NCBI GenBank assembly: GCA_938004075.1
Contig: CALKWP010000138.1
Span: 1-16,812, forward strand
Direction of reading: 5' to 3'
DNA: 16,812 nucleotides
Source of the DNA: an uncultured Methanomassiliicoccales archaeon
GTDB taxonomy: Archaea > Thermoplasmatota > Thermoplasmata > SG8-5
Positions 1-7,658 of the stretch are shown piece after piece. Numbering within the stretch: the first letter of the stretch is position 1; each line of letters opens with the position of its first letter. A program made the position numbers and the translations under genes. The notes under the pieces were generated by a model, which worked only from the letters and a program-made list of their open reading frames with translations, did no database searches and was not told the origin of the DNA.

Positions 1-1
1 A

Positions 2-169
2 AACGGAATCGCGTCGGAATGCGCCGCATTCGGCATGGACAAGAACACGGCCAAGGAGCTGGGTGATTCGCTGCCGCACAATGATTCCAGACCCATAACG
101 CTCTCGCCAGCGCAGCTCGCTGAAATATCGAACACCTTAATCGAAATGGGTCACCGGCTCTCGAAATAA
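2..169 (+). CDS. 3' end of an unidentified protein gene (truncated by window edge)
   Basis: An open frame enters from the left edge and closes at a TAA at 167-169, giving about 55 C-terminal residues that end in MGHRLSK. The composition is that of an ordinary soluble protein, with a helix-rich tail (SPAQLAEISNTLIEMG), and codon use resembles the genes further in. The start lies outside the window. I do not recognise the family. Its last 19 bases overlap the 3' end of the convergent HTH regulator gene, an arrangement repeated elsewhere in this window (3505-3508). It could be a chance open frame, but the codon use and uninterrupted entry from the edge favour a real gene. Confidence 0.5.
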   Translation, partial: NGIASECAAFGMDKNTAKELGDSLPHNDSRPITLSPAQLAEISNTLIEMGHRLSK

Positions 170-780
170 CTCTCTATTATCTTCTTCTGGCCGCGCCTGA
201 GTATCTCGGAAAGCGTGGCCGGAGAAATGTTGAAGAGCTTGGCGAGGTCTTTAACGCCGATGCGCTTCGGAAAATCATAATACCCGCGCTGGTATGCCAT
301 CTTGACGATTTTTTCCTGATTGTCAGTGAGCATCTCCTCCTTGGAGAGCTTTTTCATTTTCACCAGTTTGGGAGAGGCGTTGGCAGCTTCCAGCTTCGCC
401 ATGAGTTTCCTCAGGCAGGCGTTCTGGCTGGAGATGATTGTGTATTCCAATCGTCCATCCGATTTCGAGCTGGCAGATACCATGAAACAGTCGGTGGAAA
501 GCAATTCCCTGCATCCGAAGCATTCGTTGCACTTGACAACGCCAATTGCCTTATCCGACTCCGTCATCTCAAGCTCGACAAGCTCGATGTCATCCCTTGC
601 ACTGAGGTAAGATTTAACGGCCTCCAGGTCGGTGCCGTTGAGTTTCATTTCGATCAAGTCCTGGACACCGCTCTTTCCGTGAGGGAGCGTATTCAGAATC
701 TTGATGCTCACATCGAAATCCTTGATAAGGGAGGAAACCCATGCATTCGGCGGTTCCAGGGAGATAACGGATTCTATCAT
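151..780 (-). CDS. Bacterio-opsin-activator-type HTH transcriptional regulator with Cys cluster
   Basis: This 209-residue protein has a C-terminal helix-turn-helix at about residues 148-202 (LTDNQEKIVKMAYQRGYYDFP, then DLAKLFNISPATLSEILRRG). That is the layout of the archaeal HTH_10 family: a long helix, a conserved Y-D-P turn and a recognition helix. Residues 1-145 form a sensor-like domain containing C84, C87 and C90 (CxxCxxC), C98 and C122, which could bind a metal or Fe-S cluster or act as a thiol sensor. Family members are DNA-binding regulators, often with an N-terminal ligand or redox domain; the ligand here is unknown. The ATG at 780 is supported by a TATA box centred 27 bases upstream, so the mRNA is probably leaderless. 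An inverted repeat at 824-845 lies just upstream of that TATA box and could be its own operator. The gene sits downstream of apt-hpt but has its own promoter. Confidence 0.85.
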   Translation of the reverse strand: MIESVISLEPPNAWVSSLIKDFDVSIKILNTLPHGKSGVQDLIEMKLNGTDLEAVKSYLSARDDIELVELEMTESDKAIGVVKCNECFGCRELLSTDCFMVSASSKSDGRLEYTIISSQNACLRKLMAKLEAANASPKLVKMKKLSKEEMLTDNQEKIVKMAYQRGYYDFPKRIGVKDLAKLFNISPATLSEILRRGQKKIIESYFESR

Positions 781-801
781 GCGGATTAATGATAGGCCTC
801 T

Positions 802-813
802 TGATATATAATC
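802..813 (-). promoter_or_regulatory. TATA box of the HTH regulator gene
   Basis: On the minus strand the sequence reads GATTATATATC, centred near 807. That is about 27 bases from the ATG at 780, the usual archaeal TATA-to-start distance, and it predicts a leaderless transcript. Confidence 0.6.
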
Positions 814-823
814 TTACTCAATT

Positions 824-845
824 CTGGAATCGTGGTTCATTCCAG
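824..845. promoter_or_regulatory. 7-bp perfect inverted repeat upstream of regulator promoter
   Basis: CTGGAAT (824-830) and ATTCCAG (839-845) are perfect inverted copies separated by 8 bases. The repeat lies about 11 bases upstream of the regulator's TATA box and 14 bases downstream of the hpt stop codon. It could be an operator for the regulator or a 3'-end hairpin of the apt-hpt transcript; no T-run follows on the minus strand, which favours the operator reading. Confidence 0.4.
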
Positions 846-858
846 GCAGAGTCGATTC

Positions 859-1419
859 TCAGCCATCCCTCAGCTTCACCCGGCCATCAATAATGTCGAT
901 GCCCACCAGCGTCTTGATTCTTATGCCGAACTTTTCTTCAACAACTGCACGGCCGCTTCCCTTGTCGATGATGATGATAACATCGGTAACCACAACGCCT
1001 ATCTGTCCCAATGCCCGGAGAATGCCAATCAGCGTTCCGCCGGTGCTTATGAGGTCATCTATGAATAAGATTCTATCGCCCTTCTTCAGGCCGTTGATGT
1101 ACATCTTCCGGGTGGAGTAGCCGGTGACCTGCTCGAATTCCTTCTCGTCGGGAAGGTTGTACTTTCTCTTCCTGATTATGGTGAACGGCTTCCCAGTTCT
1201 CAATGAAAGTGCGGCAGCAAGGTGAATTCCCATTGCCTCCGCCGTGACAATCCTGTCGTAATCTCCCTCAATTTTGCCCATTATTGCGTCAGTGACCTCA
1301 TTGAGAAGCTCCGGCTCCACTGAAGGTATGCCATCCGCTATCGGGAATATGAAATAATTGTAATCCATCAACTTGACGACAGGGGCATTCTCGAGACTGG
1401 ATTTCAAGCGTTCTAGCAT
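859..1419 (-). CDS. hpt: Hypoxanthine/guanine phosphoribosyltransferase (archaeal Hpt)
   Basis: This 186-residue protein transfers a phosphoribosyl group from PRPP to hypoxanthine or guanine in purine salvage. The PRPP-binding signature ILFIDDLISTGGTL is at residues 117-130, and the N-terminus (MLERLKSSLENAPVVK, then the YFIFPIADGIP region) is typical of the archaeal Hpt family, as is the length. The start at 1419 is supported by a GAGG Shine-Dalgarno at 1424-1427 that overlaps the TGA stop of apt, so the two genes are co-transcribed and probably translationally coupled. The preferred base (hypoxanthine versus guanine) cannot be read from sequence. Confidence 0.9.
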   Translation of the reverse strand: MLERLKSSLENAPVVKLMDYNYFIFPIADGIPSVEPELLNEVTDAIMGKIEGDYDRIVTAEAMGIHLAAALSLRTGKPFTIIRKRKYNLPDEKEFEQVTGYSTRKMYINGLKKGDRILFIDDLISTGGTLIGILRALGQIGVVVTDVIIIIDKGSGRAVVEEKFGIRIKTLVGIDIIDGRVKLRDG

Positions 1420-1425
1420 GTGTCC

Positions 1426-1941
1426 TCAGTACTTCACCAGGCTTTCCACTTTTCCGGGGGGTAATTTTTCCCTTCCCTTCAGGAATGAAAGCTCAACAAC
1501 GAAACCGCAGCTGACCACTTCCCCGCCGACGCTTCTGATGAGGTCGATGCTGGCGGCGGCAGTCCCTCCTGTAGCCAGCAGATCGTCAATGATGAGCACC
1601 CTCTGCCCCGGGCTGATTGCATCTTTGTGCATCTCTATGGTTGCCTGGCCGTACTCGAGTTTATAGCTTCCCTTGACGGTTGCGCAGGGCAATTTTCCCT
1701 CCTTTCGAATGGGTATGAAAGGAACATTCATCTCCATGGCCAGCGGCACTCCGATGATGAACCCGCGGCTCTCTATTCCGGCGACCACGTCCACGGACTT
1801 TTCGGCATATAACTTGGCGAACTCCTTGGTCATGCCCCTCATGGTTTCCGGGCTCTTGAAGACCGGGGTTATATCCTTGAAAACTATCCCCGGTATGGGA
1901 AAGTCAGGCACGTCTCTGATAAGTTCTCTGATTTCGTTCAT
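1426..1941 (-). CDS. apt: Adenine phosphoribosyltransferase
   Basis: This 171-residue enzyme converts adenine and PRPP to AMP. The N-terminal Apt signature DFPIPGIVFKDITPVF is at residues 13-28, AGIESRGFI lies near residues 54-62, and the PRPP loop VLIIDDLLATGGTA is at 115-128. The length matches ordinary Apt. It is the first gene of an apt-hpt operon with a 6-base gap. The start at 1941 has no SD but has an AT-rich TATA-like block (1961-1970) about 25 bases upstream, which fits leaderless expression. The gene is divergent from tyrS and shares a 47-base intergenic region with it. Together with hpt and the phosphorylase at 12477-13250 it would return free purine bases to nucleotides. Confidence 0.93.
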   Translation of the reverse strand: MNEIRELIRDVPDFPIPGIVFKDITPVFKSPETMRGMTKEFAKLYAEKSVDVVAGIESRGFIIGVPLAMEMNVPFIPIRKEGKLPCATVKGSYKLEYGQATIEMHKDAISPGQRVLIIDDLLATGGTAAASIDLIRSVGGEVVSCGFVVELSFLKGREKLPPGKVESLVKY

Positions 1942-1946
1942 GTGGG

Positions 1947-1970
1947 CTAATATATCTTTCTAATATTTAT
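1947..1970. promoter_or_regulatory. Compact divergent promoter region, apt / tyrS
   Basis: Two AT-rich TATA-like blocks lie between the divergent starts: TAATATATC near 1948-1956, about 26 bases before a predicted tyrS transcript start at roughly 1978, and ATAAATATTA (minus strand, 1961-1970), about 25 bases before the apt ATG. The whole region is 47 bases, so the two preinitiation complexes would overlap. Confidence 0.5.
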
Positions 1971-1978
1971 TTGATACG

Positions 1979-1984
1979 AAAGGA
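1979..1984 (+). promoter_or_regulatory. SD-like site that decides the tyrS start
   Basis: AAAGGA lies 4 bases before the ATG at 1989. No comparable site precedes the upstream TTG at 1971 or the in-frame ATG at 2013, so 1989 is preferred. Confidence 0.45.
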
Positions 1985-1988
1985 TTTA

Positions 1989-3068
1989 ATGAATAACCCG
2001 ATTACCCTGAACATGAACAATGAAGAGAGATTCACCAAGCTCACAAGGGGAATTACAGAGATAATAACCCCGGATGAAGCAAGGGAGCTTCTTGCCAGGG
2101 GCGGCGATCTGAAAGCTTATTGGGGCATTGAGCCATCCGGATCAGTTCACATAGGCCAGGCGCTCATCGGCGCCAGGAAGGTGAAGGACCTTGCGGACCT
2201 GGGTTTCCATGTTAACATACTGCTTGCCGATTGGCATGCCCTCATCAATGACAAGCTTGACGGCACTTTCGAGAGCATCCAGATATGCGGCCGGTACCTT
2301 GAGGACTGCCTGAAGGGCCTGGGCGCGGACTCCCCGAACATTCATTACGTTGTTGGCTCGGACCTTGTGGACGAGAAGGAGTACTGGGAGAAGGTCGTCA
2401 AGATCTCGAAAGCGTCCAGCGTTGCCAGGATAAAGCGGGCCATGACCATCATGGGCCGTTCCGAAGATGAAGCTGACGCTGACGCATCCAAGCTCATTTA
2501 CCCGGCAATGCAGGCCGCGGACATTTTCCATCAGGATCTGGACCTGGCAATAGGCGGCATGGACCAGCGCCATGCGCACATGCTCGCCAGGGACGTCGCC
2601 CCGAAGCTCGGCTACAAGAAACCCGTGGCGCTGCACTGGCCCCTGCTCATGGGCCTCCAGGGGGGCGGGCGCATGGATGCCGCTGAGTCCAAGATGAGCA
2701 AGTCAAACCCTGATTCCGCAGTTTTCCTGCATGACCCTCCAGAGTTAGTCCAGGCCAAGCTCAAGAAGGCCTTCTGCCCGCAGGCCCAGGTGGAGGACAA
2801 CCCCGTGCTGGAGCACGCACGCCTCGTAATCTTCCCGGAGCTCGGTAAGATGGAGATAAAGCGGCCGGAGAAGTTCGGTGGCGACCTGCATTTCAACACC
2901 TATGAGGAACTGGCAGCCGCGTTTGGCGAGGGAAAGGTCCACCCCATGGACCTGAAATCGGCAGTCGCCAGTCACATCTCAGAGATACTGATGCCGGTTC
3001 AGAATTACCTTCAAGACCATCCCGAGAACTTCAGCAAGCTCAGGCAAATCGTGGGGGCAAGGAAATGA
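1989..3068 (+). CDS. tyrS: Tyrosyl-tRNA synthetase (archaeal type)
   Basis: From the ATG at 1989 this is a 359-residue class I synthetase that charges tRNA-Tyr. It shows HIGQ (residues 54-57) and KMSKS (235-239). The tyrosine pocket aligns with Methanocaldococcus TyrRS: Y44 in AYWGIEPSG, Y171, Q175 and D178 in YPAMQAADIF, and Q193 in GGMDQR. The C-terminal block IKRPEKFGGD, then YEEL and HPMDLK, is diagnostic for archaeal TyrRS and excludes TrpRS. One oddity is the second signature: KMSKSNPDSAV is unlike the KMSSSKGN of the M. jannaschii enzyme. An upstream TTG (1971) would add six residues but lacks an SD and falls in the promoter. The downstream membrane-protein gene overlaps its stop codon by four bases. 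Confidence 0.95.
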   Translation: MNNPITLNMNNEERFTKLTRGITEIITPDEARELLARGGDLKAYWGIEPSGSVHIGQALIGARKVKDLADLGFHVNILLADWHALINDKLDGTFESIQICGRYLEDCLKGLGADSPNIHYVVGSDLVDEKEYWEKVVKISKASSVARIKRAMTIMGRSEDEADADASKLIYPAMQAADIFHQDLDLAIGGMDQRHAHMLARDVAPKLGYKKPVALHWPLLMGLQGGGRMDAAESKMSKSNPDSAVFLHDPPELVQAKLKKAFCPQAQVEDNPVLEHARLVIFPELGKMEIKRPEKFGGDLHFNTYEELAAAFGEGKVHPMDLKSAVASHISEILMPVQNYLQDHPENFSKLRQIVGARK

Positions 3069-3508
3069 GCCGCATATCAAGGAGAAGAAGCCAGAACGAG
3101 AAATGCGGCATCATCGGCCTGATTGGGGGAATTCTGATGATAATCGCCGGCGTGACTGGGGCCGTCACCTGGCGGAACATTGGTGAATTGGCAGTTCAGA
3201 TCACCGGCTCCGATGCACTCGGCCCGGTGTTCCAGGTCCTTGTAGCGCTCGGCAGCCTGGGCGGGATTCTCGTGATCATCGGTGCCATATTCATTGGCTG
3301 GCCGATAATCAGGATACGCACGAAGAACAGGCTCAAGGTCGGCAAACTCATGATAACCATCGGCGCCGGATTCGGATTGCTGGGCCTGCTGATATTCCTG
3401 CTGCTGACAATGCTTGGCGATGACCCGTTCGGCAACTTCCTTGGCGCGATGAGCATCGGATTCATCGGCCTGGTGTGCTCGATATATGCAAGGCAGAAAT
3501 CGCATTAG
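3065..3508 (+). CDS. Small four-helix integral membrane protein, function unknown
   Basis: This 147-residue protein starts at an ATGA overlap with the tyrS stop, so it is translationally coupled to tyrS; AAGGA just before the ATG can serve as SD. After a basic N-terminus (RISRRRSQNEK) come hydrophobic segments at about residues 15-34, 55-82, 92-115 and 122-141, suggesting four membrane helices rich in Gly and Ile. A basic loop (RIRTKNRLK) separates helices two and three. I do not recognise a family; the pattern resembles many uncharacterised archaeal DUF membrane proteins. Its TAG stop overlaps the TAA stop of the convergent surface-protein gene, so no intergenic terminator exists between them. 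Confidence 0.75.
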   Translation: MSRISRRRSQNEKCGIIGLIGGILMIIAGVTGAVTWRNIGELAVQITGSDALGPVFQVLVALGSLGGILVIIGAIFIGWPIIRIRTKNRLKVGKLMITIGAGFGLLGLLIFLLLTMLGDDPFGNFLGAMSIGFIGLVCSIYARQKSH

Positions 3509-6500
3509 ATGCTGGAGTCTCCGCGCTTTCTCTTGTAGCCGGGCAGGAAGCATGCGAATATCATCACCATGAAGAACCAGGTCTTGGGCAGTTTTGCCGT
3601 GGGTGGCTTGATTGCACCGACATCTATCTCAAGGTCGGTGACGCTCACCTTAATTGCATTGGCCCGATTGGAGCTGATGGGTTCACCGGTTAGAGAGTCG
3701 GTGCCCTTAGCATATGCGCCTTCGTTTATGACATAAATTCCGGGAGAGGTGAATTCCTGCTTCCCGGCCGGGTTGAGGCGGGTGCAGACCTTCAGGTATA
3801 ATGTTTCGGATTGTCCTGGTTCCAGGGTACCTATCGTCCATGAGATGTGGGTTGAGCGCACCGGAAGGATTATGGGGCCTACTGGAGCGGCCCTAGTGCC
3901 ATCATCGGCAGATTGCCAGTTTGAGATTGCGGTTCCGGCGCTTGGAATGTTTTCCAGAAGCTCAAGTTCTGCGGGTAATACATCACACACGACAACATCA
4001 AGCGCGTCTGACCCGCCGATATTCGTTACCGTTATGAGCAGCTCCCACTCGTAGTACGTGTGAGTGAATCCCTCATCAATGCCTGATAGCTTGACCTTCT
4101 CGATAATGAGCCCAGCGGGGTTTGGCTCTGGCGGGTCGAGAATTGAAACTGGCCCTGCAGCGATGTTATTTGTGATGTTAGAATCATGGGGGTTCACGTT
4201 ATCGATCACGACGATCATCTCATGTTCGCCAGCTATCGGGATCCAGTCTATGCTCACGGTGGTCTGGCCACCAGCTGGGACAAATATATTCTCAACGGAC
4301 CCGATGATGTTAGTCGGGTCAGCGCTGTTCAGGTAGAACGAGACCCTGCATGTTGCATCCAGACCTGTAGCCTCCATCTCTGCCATGAAGATATAGCTCG
4401 TGGAGCCTGAGTCACCTGCGTAGTATAGGTAAGAATTGCCTTCTTCGCGCAGGATGGATGGGGTGTAGATAAAGCGGCTGTCCAAGGCGCCCGGGGTCAC
4501 ATCAAGTTCTATAACCGGTGTGTCCCAGGTGATACCATCTTTCGAACGGGTTTTTAGAATTTTTCCTGTGCTGAACCACATGTAATATGAGCCGTCGTCA
4601 TTCGGAAGTACGAACGGGCACTCCATAGCGGAATAACCGACTGGCGTACTCATGACTGCTCCTTGTTTGGTCCATGTAATTCCATCAATGGATGTTGCAT
4701 AACCGAAGCGGGATACCAATGCAGAATCATAGGCTTTGTAATACATCTTGTAAATGCCCATATCCTTGAAAACATAACCCTGGCATGCGTAAACCGAGTC
4801 GAAACTGCCGGCCGGTCCGATTGGCAAGACCTTTCCGTGTTGGGTCCAAGATATACCATCTGCCGATGTTGCGTAATATATCTCCGACTTCCAGAGATAG
4901 TTCTGGCAGGAGTACCACATCTTGTAAGTTCCATCCGCTTCTTTGACGATTGATGGTGCAGCGGCGTAGTTGGTGCCGCTCGGGTGCGTAAGAACCTTGC
5001 CGTAATTTGTCCAAGTGGTCCTATCCAATGATGTTGCGTAATAAATGTCATAGGTGGAACCATATCCGGTATACCACATCTTATAAATTGAGCCATCCTT
5101 TATCACATATGGATATTGGGCGGAACTTCCCGGGCTCAGGACGACGCCATGCTTTTCCCAAACGTCCTGGCCATTTTCCAGGTTATGCACCGTGGCGGAT
5201 AGGTTATAAATTTCCCCGGCAACCGCATCCTGCGGAACAGAGATATCTTCTGGAGTTATTGAAAGATCGACCTCTTCTGATGCTTTCACTGTAATCGGTA
5301 AGCTCGCGACATTATTTGTTTCATCTATGTCTTGGGGATTGACATTGGAAATTACCACAATAATGTCATGTTCACCGGTTATCGGGGTCCAGTCTATGCT
5401 TACAGGAGTCTGTCCATCCGCAGGAACGAACAAATCACCCACCGAGCCGATGAGATTCTCTGGAGCAGCCGAATCCAGGTAGAACGATACGGTGCATGTG
5501 GCGTCCTGGCCTGCATGCCCGGGCGCCTTCTCGGCGTAGAATATGCGGTTATTGGTGGTCGTGGTTCCGGTGTACCACATTCTGTACACATCATCCTCGA
5601 CCAGCACGGAGCACCAACGGGTGTGGACGCTCTCCAGGGGCAGGGTGGGTTCCAGGACGAAACCGTCACTCTTTGCCCAGGTTATGCCGTCAACGGACGT
5701 GGCGTGCAGTATTCTTGTGATGCCGCTGGCATCGGTGCCGGAATAGAACATCTCGTACCCTGCGTCCGTCCTCAGCACCCAGGGGCGTTGTGCATGGGGA
5801 TAATCATAAACGCCATTGTTCTGCAGGACGGTGCCGTCCTTCACCCAGGCATCCGCAAGATTGGCCTTGTGGGCGGAATTGATCACGTTCTTGAGCGGGG
5901 TCCAGGCAGTTCCGGTGTACCACATTCTGTATCCGTCATCTTCTGGCATCACGAATGGAGTGTTCACGCTGTCCGGCTCTGTCGTTGAGCCGAAATTGAT
6001 CTCAAGCTTGTCATAAACGAAATTGAAGCCATCCGGTGATGTCGCATGCAGTATCCTGGCGCGGTTGCCTGATTCCGGATTCTGGCCGGCATACCACATG
6101 TGGTATGTGCCATCAGGGGCAATCCATACATTGGGATGATACACCGAGTTCCCAGCATATGCGCCTCCATAGTTCAGGACCATCCCCTGCTTGTGCCACT
6201 CCAATCCATCATATGAAAATGCTCTGAATATTCGGTAATAGACTGTGGTGCCATCATTTCCCTTCCCGAGATAATACATCACATATGTTCCGTTCGGAAG
6301 CTGGAGAACGCTAGGTCCCCCGACCTGCTGATCCTCGCCCCATCCGCCCAGGTCCAGGACGATGCCGTGCTTCACCCAATCTGAGGTTGTTGAAACATCG
6401 CCTAGGATATTGGCTGTGATAGTGACTGGCGTTCCGGAAACCGGTGCCGGGTCTGATAGGGTGATGTTTTCAGAATTCACAGATATATCCGCCGATTCCA

Positions 6501-7521
6501 CCTGTGTCGAAGCTGTGTGTGCGTGATATATCCTGGAATTCACGCCGTCATATCCGACATACCACATCCTATATCCTCCATCCACAGGCAGGACAAACGG
6601 GAAATCTGTCATCTTGCTCTCACCTGGCAGGCTCCTGTCCACTGCGATTCCGGTCTTTGTCCAAGACAAGCCATCGGTTGAATAGGCATGGCATATCCTG
6701 CCTGGATACTGCTCCGGGGACCGTCCGCCATAAAACATGTCGTAACCTGTCTCGGTGGGCAAAACATATGGGGACCAGGCGACGGGATTATCATATTCGC
6801 CGTCATTGCTCAGGACTGTGCCGTCCTTGATCCAGGGATCTGAAAGTGATGCCTTGTGAGCGTGGCAGATGGTATCGCGGTCCGGATACCACAGAACCCC
6901 GCTGTACCACATGTGCCATTGCGTTCCGTCAAAATGCACCCTTGGGCTCGCCACTCCGTCCAAATCGAAGGAATCGCCAAAGAACAGTTCCGCGCCGAGC
7001 TTGGTCCAGGTTGTGCCATCTGTGGATGTCGCATGCAAAATTGCGCGCCACTTATAGTTGTAGCCGGAGTACCACATATGGTAAAGGCCAGCGTCATCGA
7101 TCATAACGAACGGAAACATCACGCCAGCTTCGGCATACTGCTCCCCGTAATTAAGCGCTATGCCGGACCTTGTCCATGCCAGTCCGTCATTCGAAACGGC
7201 TTTCATTATGCGCTGGTGCCCGTCCGTGCCCAGGCCCTGGTACCACATGGCGTATGTCCCGTCGGATAACTTCAGAATGGAGGGCGTGGTAACATGCTTT
7301 TCCTCTCCAGCCGCCCCTACATCGAGCACTATCCCGTCCTTCACCCACTCGGTCCCCGGGACGTAGGGAGAAGACGCGTTTAATTCATCGGGAGATGGAA
7401 GGATCTGGTTATCCGCTGTGCCGGACCCTATAGATATCATAGAAACACTGGAAATGATAAATGCGAATACTATCGCAAAACTCATGACCTTAACCCACGT
7501 GTTTGTCTGTTCGAGCGCCAT
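3505..7521 (-). CDS. Membrane-anchored surface protein: three five-bladed propellers, two split CARDB domains, DUF11-like domain
   Basis: This 1338-residue protein has an N-terminal signal or anchor helix (about 8-32) and a C-terminal membrane helix (about 1313-1328) followed by KRKRG, so the body is probably outside the cell. Domains in order: propeller 1 (57-338), N-half of CARDB-A (341-375), propeller 2 (381-668), C-half of CARDB-A (671-745), N-half of CARDB-B (750-785), propeller 3 (786-1050), C-half of CARDB-B (1053-1127), and a DUF11-like sandwich (1135-1295). Each propeller has five repeats carrying an MWYxG strand and a later SxDGxxW motif, as in the GH43/GH32-like five-bladed superfamily. 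I could not place a catalytic acid pair, so carbohydrate binding is at least as likely as hydrolysis. The start is supported by SD GAGAGGG six bases before the ATG. It is monocistronic, divergent from RNase P RNA and convergent with the tyrS operon. Confidence 0.9.
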   Translation of the reverse strand: MALEQTNTWVKVMSFAIVFAFIISSVSMISIGSGTADNQILPSPDELNASSPYVPGTEWVKDGIVLDVGAAGEEKHVTTPSILKLSDGTYAMWYQGLGTDGHQRIMKAVSNDGLAWTRSGIALNYGEQYAEAGVMFPFVMIDDAGLYHMWYSGYNYKWRAILHATSTDGTTWTKLGAELFFGDSFDLDGVASPRVHFDGTQWHMWYSGVLWYPDRDTICHAHKASLSDPWIKDGTVLSNDGEYDNPVAWSPYVLPTETGYDMFYGGRSPEQYPGRICHAYSTDGLSWTKTGIAVDRSLPGESKMTDFPFVLPVDGGYRMWYVGYDGVNSRIYHAHTASTQVESADISVNSENITLSDPAPVSGTPVTITANILGDVSTTSDWVKHGIVLDLGGWGEDQQVGGPSVLQLPNGTYVMYYLGKGNDGTTVYYRIFRAFSYDGLEWHKQGMVLNYGGAYAGNSVYHPNVWIAPDGTYHMWYAGQNPESGNRARILHATSPDGFNFVYDKLEINFGSTTEPDSVNTPFVMPEDDGYRMWYTGTAWTPLKNVINSAHKANLADAWVKDGTVLQNNGVYDYPHAQRPWVLRTDAGYEMFYSGTDASGITRILHATSVDGITWAKSDGFVLEPTLPLESVHTRWCSVLVEDDVYRMWYTGTTTTNNRIFYAEKAPGHAGQDATCTVSFYLDSAAPENLIGSVGDLFVPADGQTPVSIDWTPITGEHDIIVVISNVNPQDIDETNNVASLPITVKASEEVDLSITPEDISVPQDAVAGEIYNLSATVHNLENGQDVWEKHGVVLSPGSSAQYPYVIKDGSIYKMWYTGYGSTYDIYYATSLDRTTWTNYGKVLTHPSGTNYAAAPSIVKEADGTYKMWYSCQNYLWKSEIYYATSADGISWTQHGKVLPIGPAGSFDSVYACQGYVFKDMGIYKMYYKAYDSALVSRFGYATSIDGITWTKQGAVMSTPVGYSAMECPFVLPNDDGSYYMWFSTGKILKTRSKDGITWDTPVIELDVTPGALDSRFIYTPSILREEGNSYLYYAGDSGSTSYIFMAEMEATGLDATCRVSFYLNSADPTNIIGSVENIFVPAGGQTTVSIDWIPIAGEHEMIVVIDNVNPHDSNITNNIAAGPVSILDPPEPNPAGLIIEKVKLSGIDEGFTHTYYEWELLITVTNIGGSDALDVVVCDVLPAELELLENIPSAGTAISNWQSADDGTRAAPVGPIILPVRSTHISWTIGTLEPGQSETLYLKVCTRLNPAGKQEFTSPGIYVINEGAYAKGTDSLTGEPISSNRANAIKVSVTDLEIDVGAIKPPTAKLPKTWFFMVMIFACFLPGYKRKRGDSSI
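5518..7353 (-). repeat. Tandem duplication of propeller 1 and propeller 2 coding segments
   Basis: Residues 57-338 and 381-668 of the surface protein align blade by blade; for example blade 4 begins with DGTVL, continues with ExDxP-like and ends GYDMFYGG in one copy and GYEMFYSG in the other. Short DNA stretches remain nearly identical, such as 6811-6836 against 5823-5848, so this duplication is more recent than that giving the more diverged propeller 3 (4372-5166). Confidence 0.7.
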
Positions 7522-7560
7522 TTCAGTCCCTCTCGGATTTATATGTAATAGACGTGCGAG

Positions 7561-7569
7561 CTATATATT
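7561..7569 (-). promoter_or_regulatory. TATA box of the surface-protein gene
   Basis: The minus strand reads AATATATAG, centred near 7565. It predicts transcription from about 7539 and a leader of about 18 bases that contains the GAGAGGG SD. A second AT-rich block at 7537-7546 is too close to the ATG to be used with that SD. Confidence 0.5.
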
Positions 7570-7628
7570 GTTTTTTACCTTTTCAAATATTCATTATAGA
7601 TTTGTTAAGTTTGTTCTCATGCGAAAAC

Positions 7629-7636
7629 ATTAATAC
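7629..7636 (+). promoter_or_regulatory. TATA box of the RNase P RNA gene
   Basis: ATTAATAC is centred about 26 bases before 7659, the first base of the predicted P1 helix. It is preceded by an A-rich stretch that could act as the BRE. Confidence 0.55.
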
Positions 7637-7658
7637 CTCTGACCATCTATGATATATC

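Noticed and set aside
1971..1988. TTG start that would add six residues to tyrS
   Set aside because: It lies within the promoter AT block and lacks an SD; the ATG at 1989 has AAAGGA at short spacing.
2142..2636. 164-residue - strand open frame
   Set aside because: It is a shadow of tyrS, whose signature motifs run through this region.
5332..5988. 218-residue + strand open frame
   Set aside because: It is antisense to the propeller-coding region; its length comes from the repetitive Trp/Tyr/Gly codons on the opposite strand, whose repeats are clearly protein-level.
3505..7521. Repeated short DNA words (such as ACCACAT) considered as a CRISPR or DNA repeat array
   Set aside because: They encode the recurring MWY strand of propeller blades in frame, with irregular spacing and no spacers.
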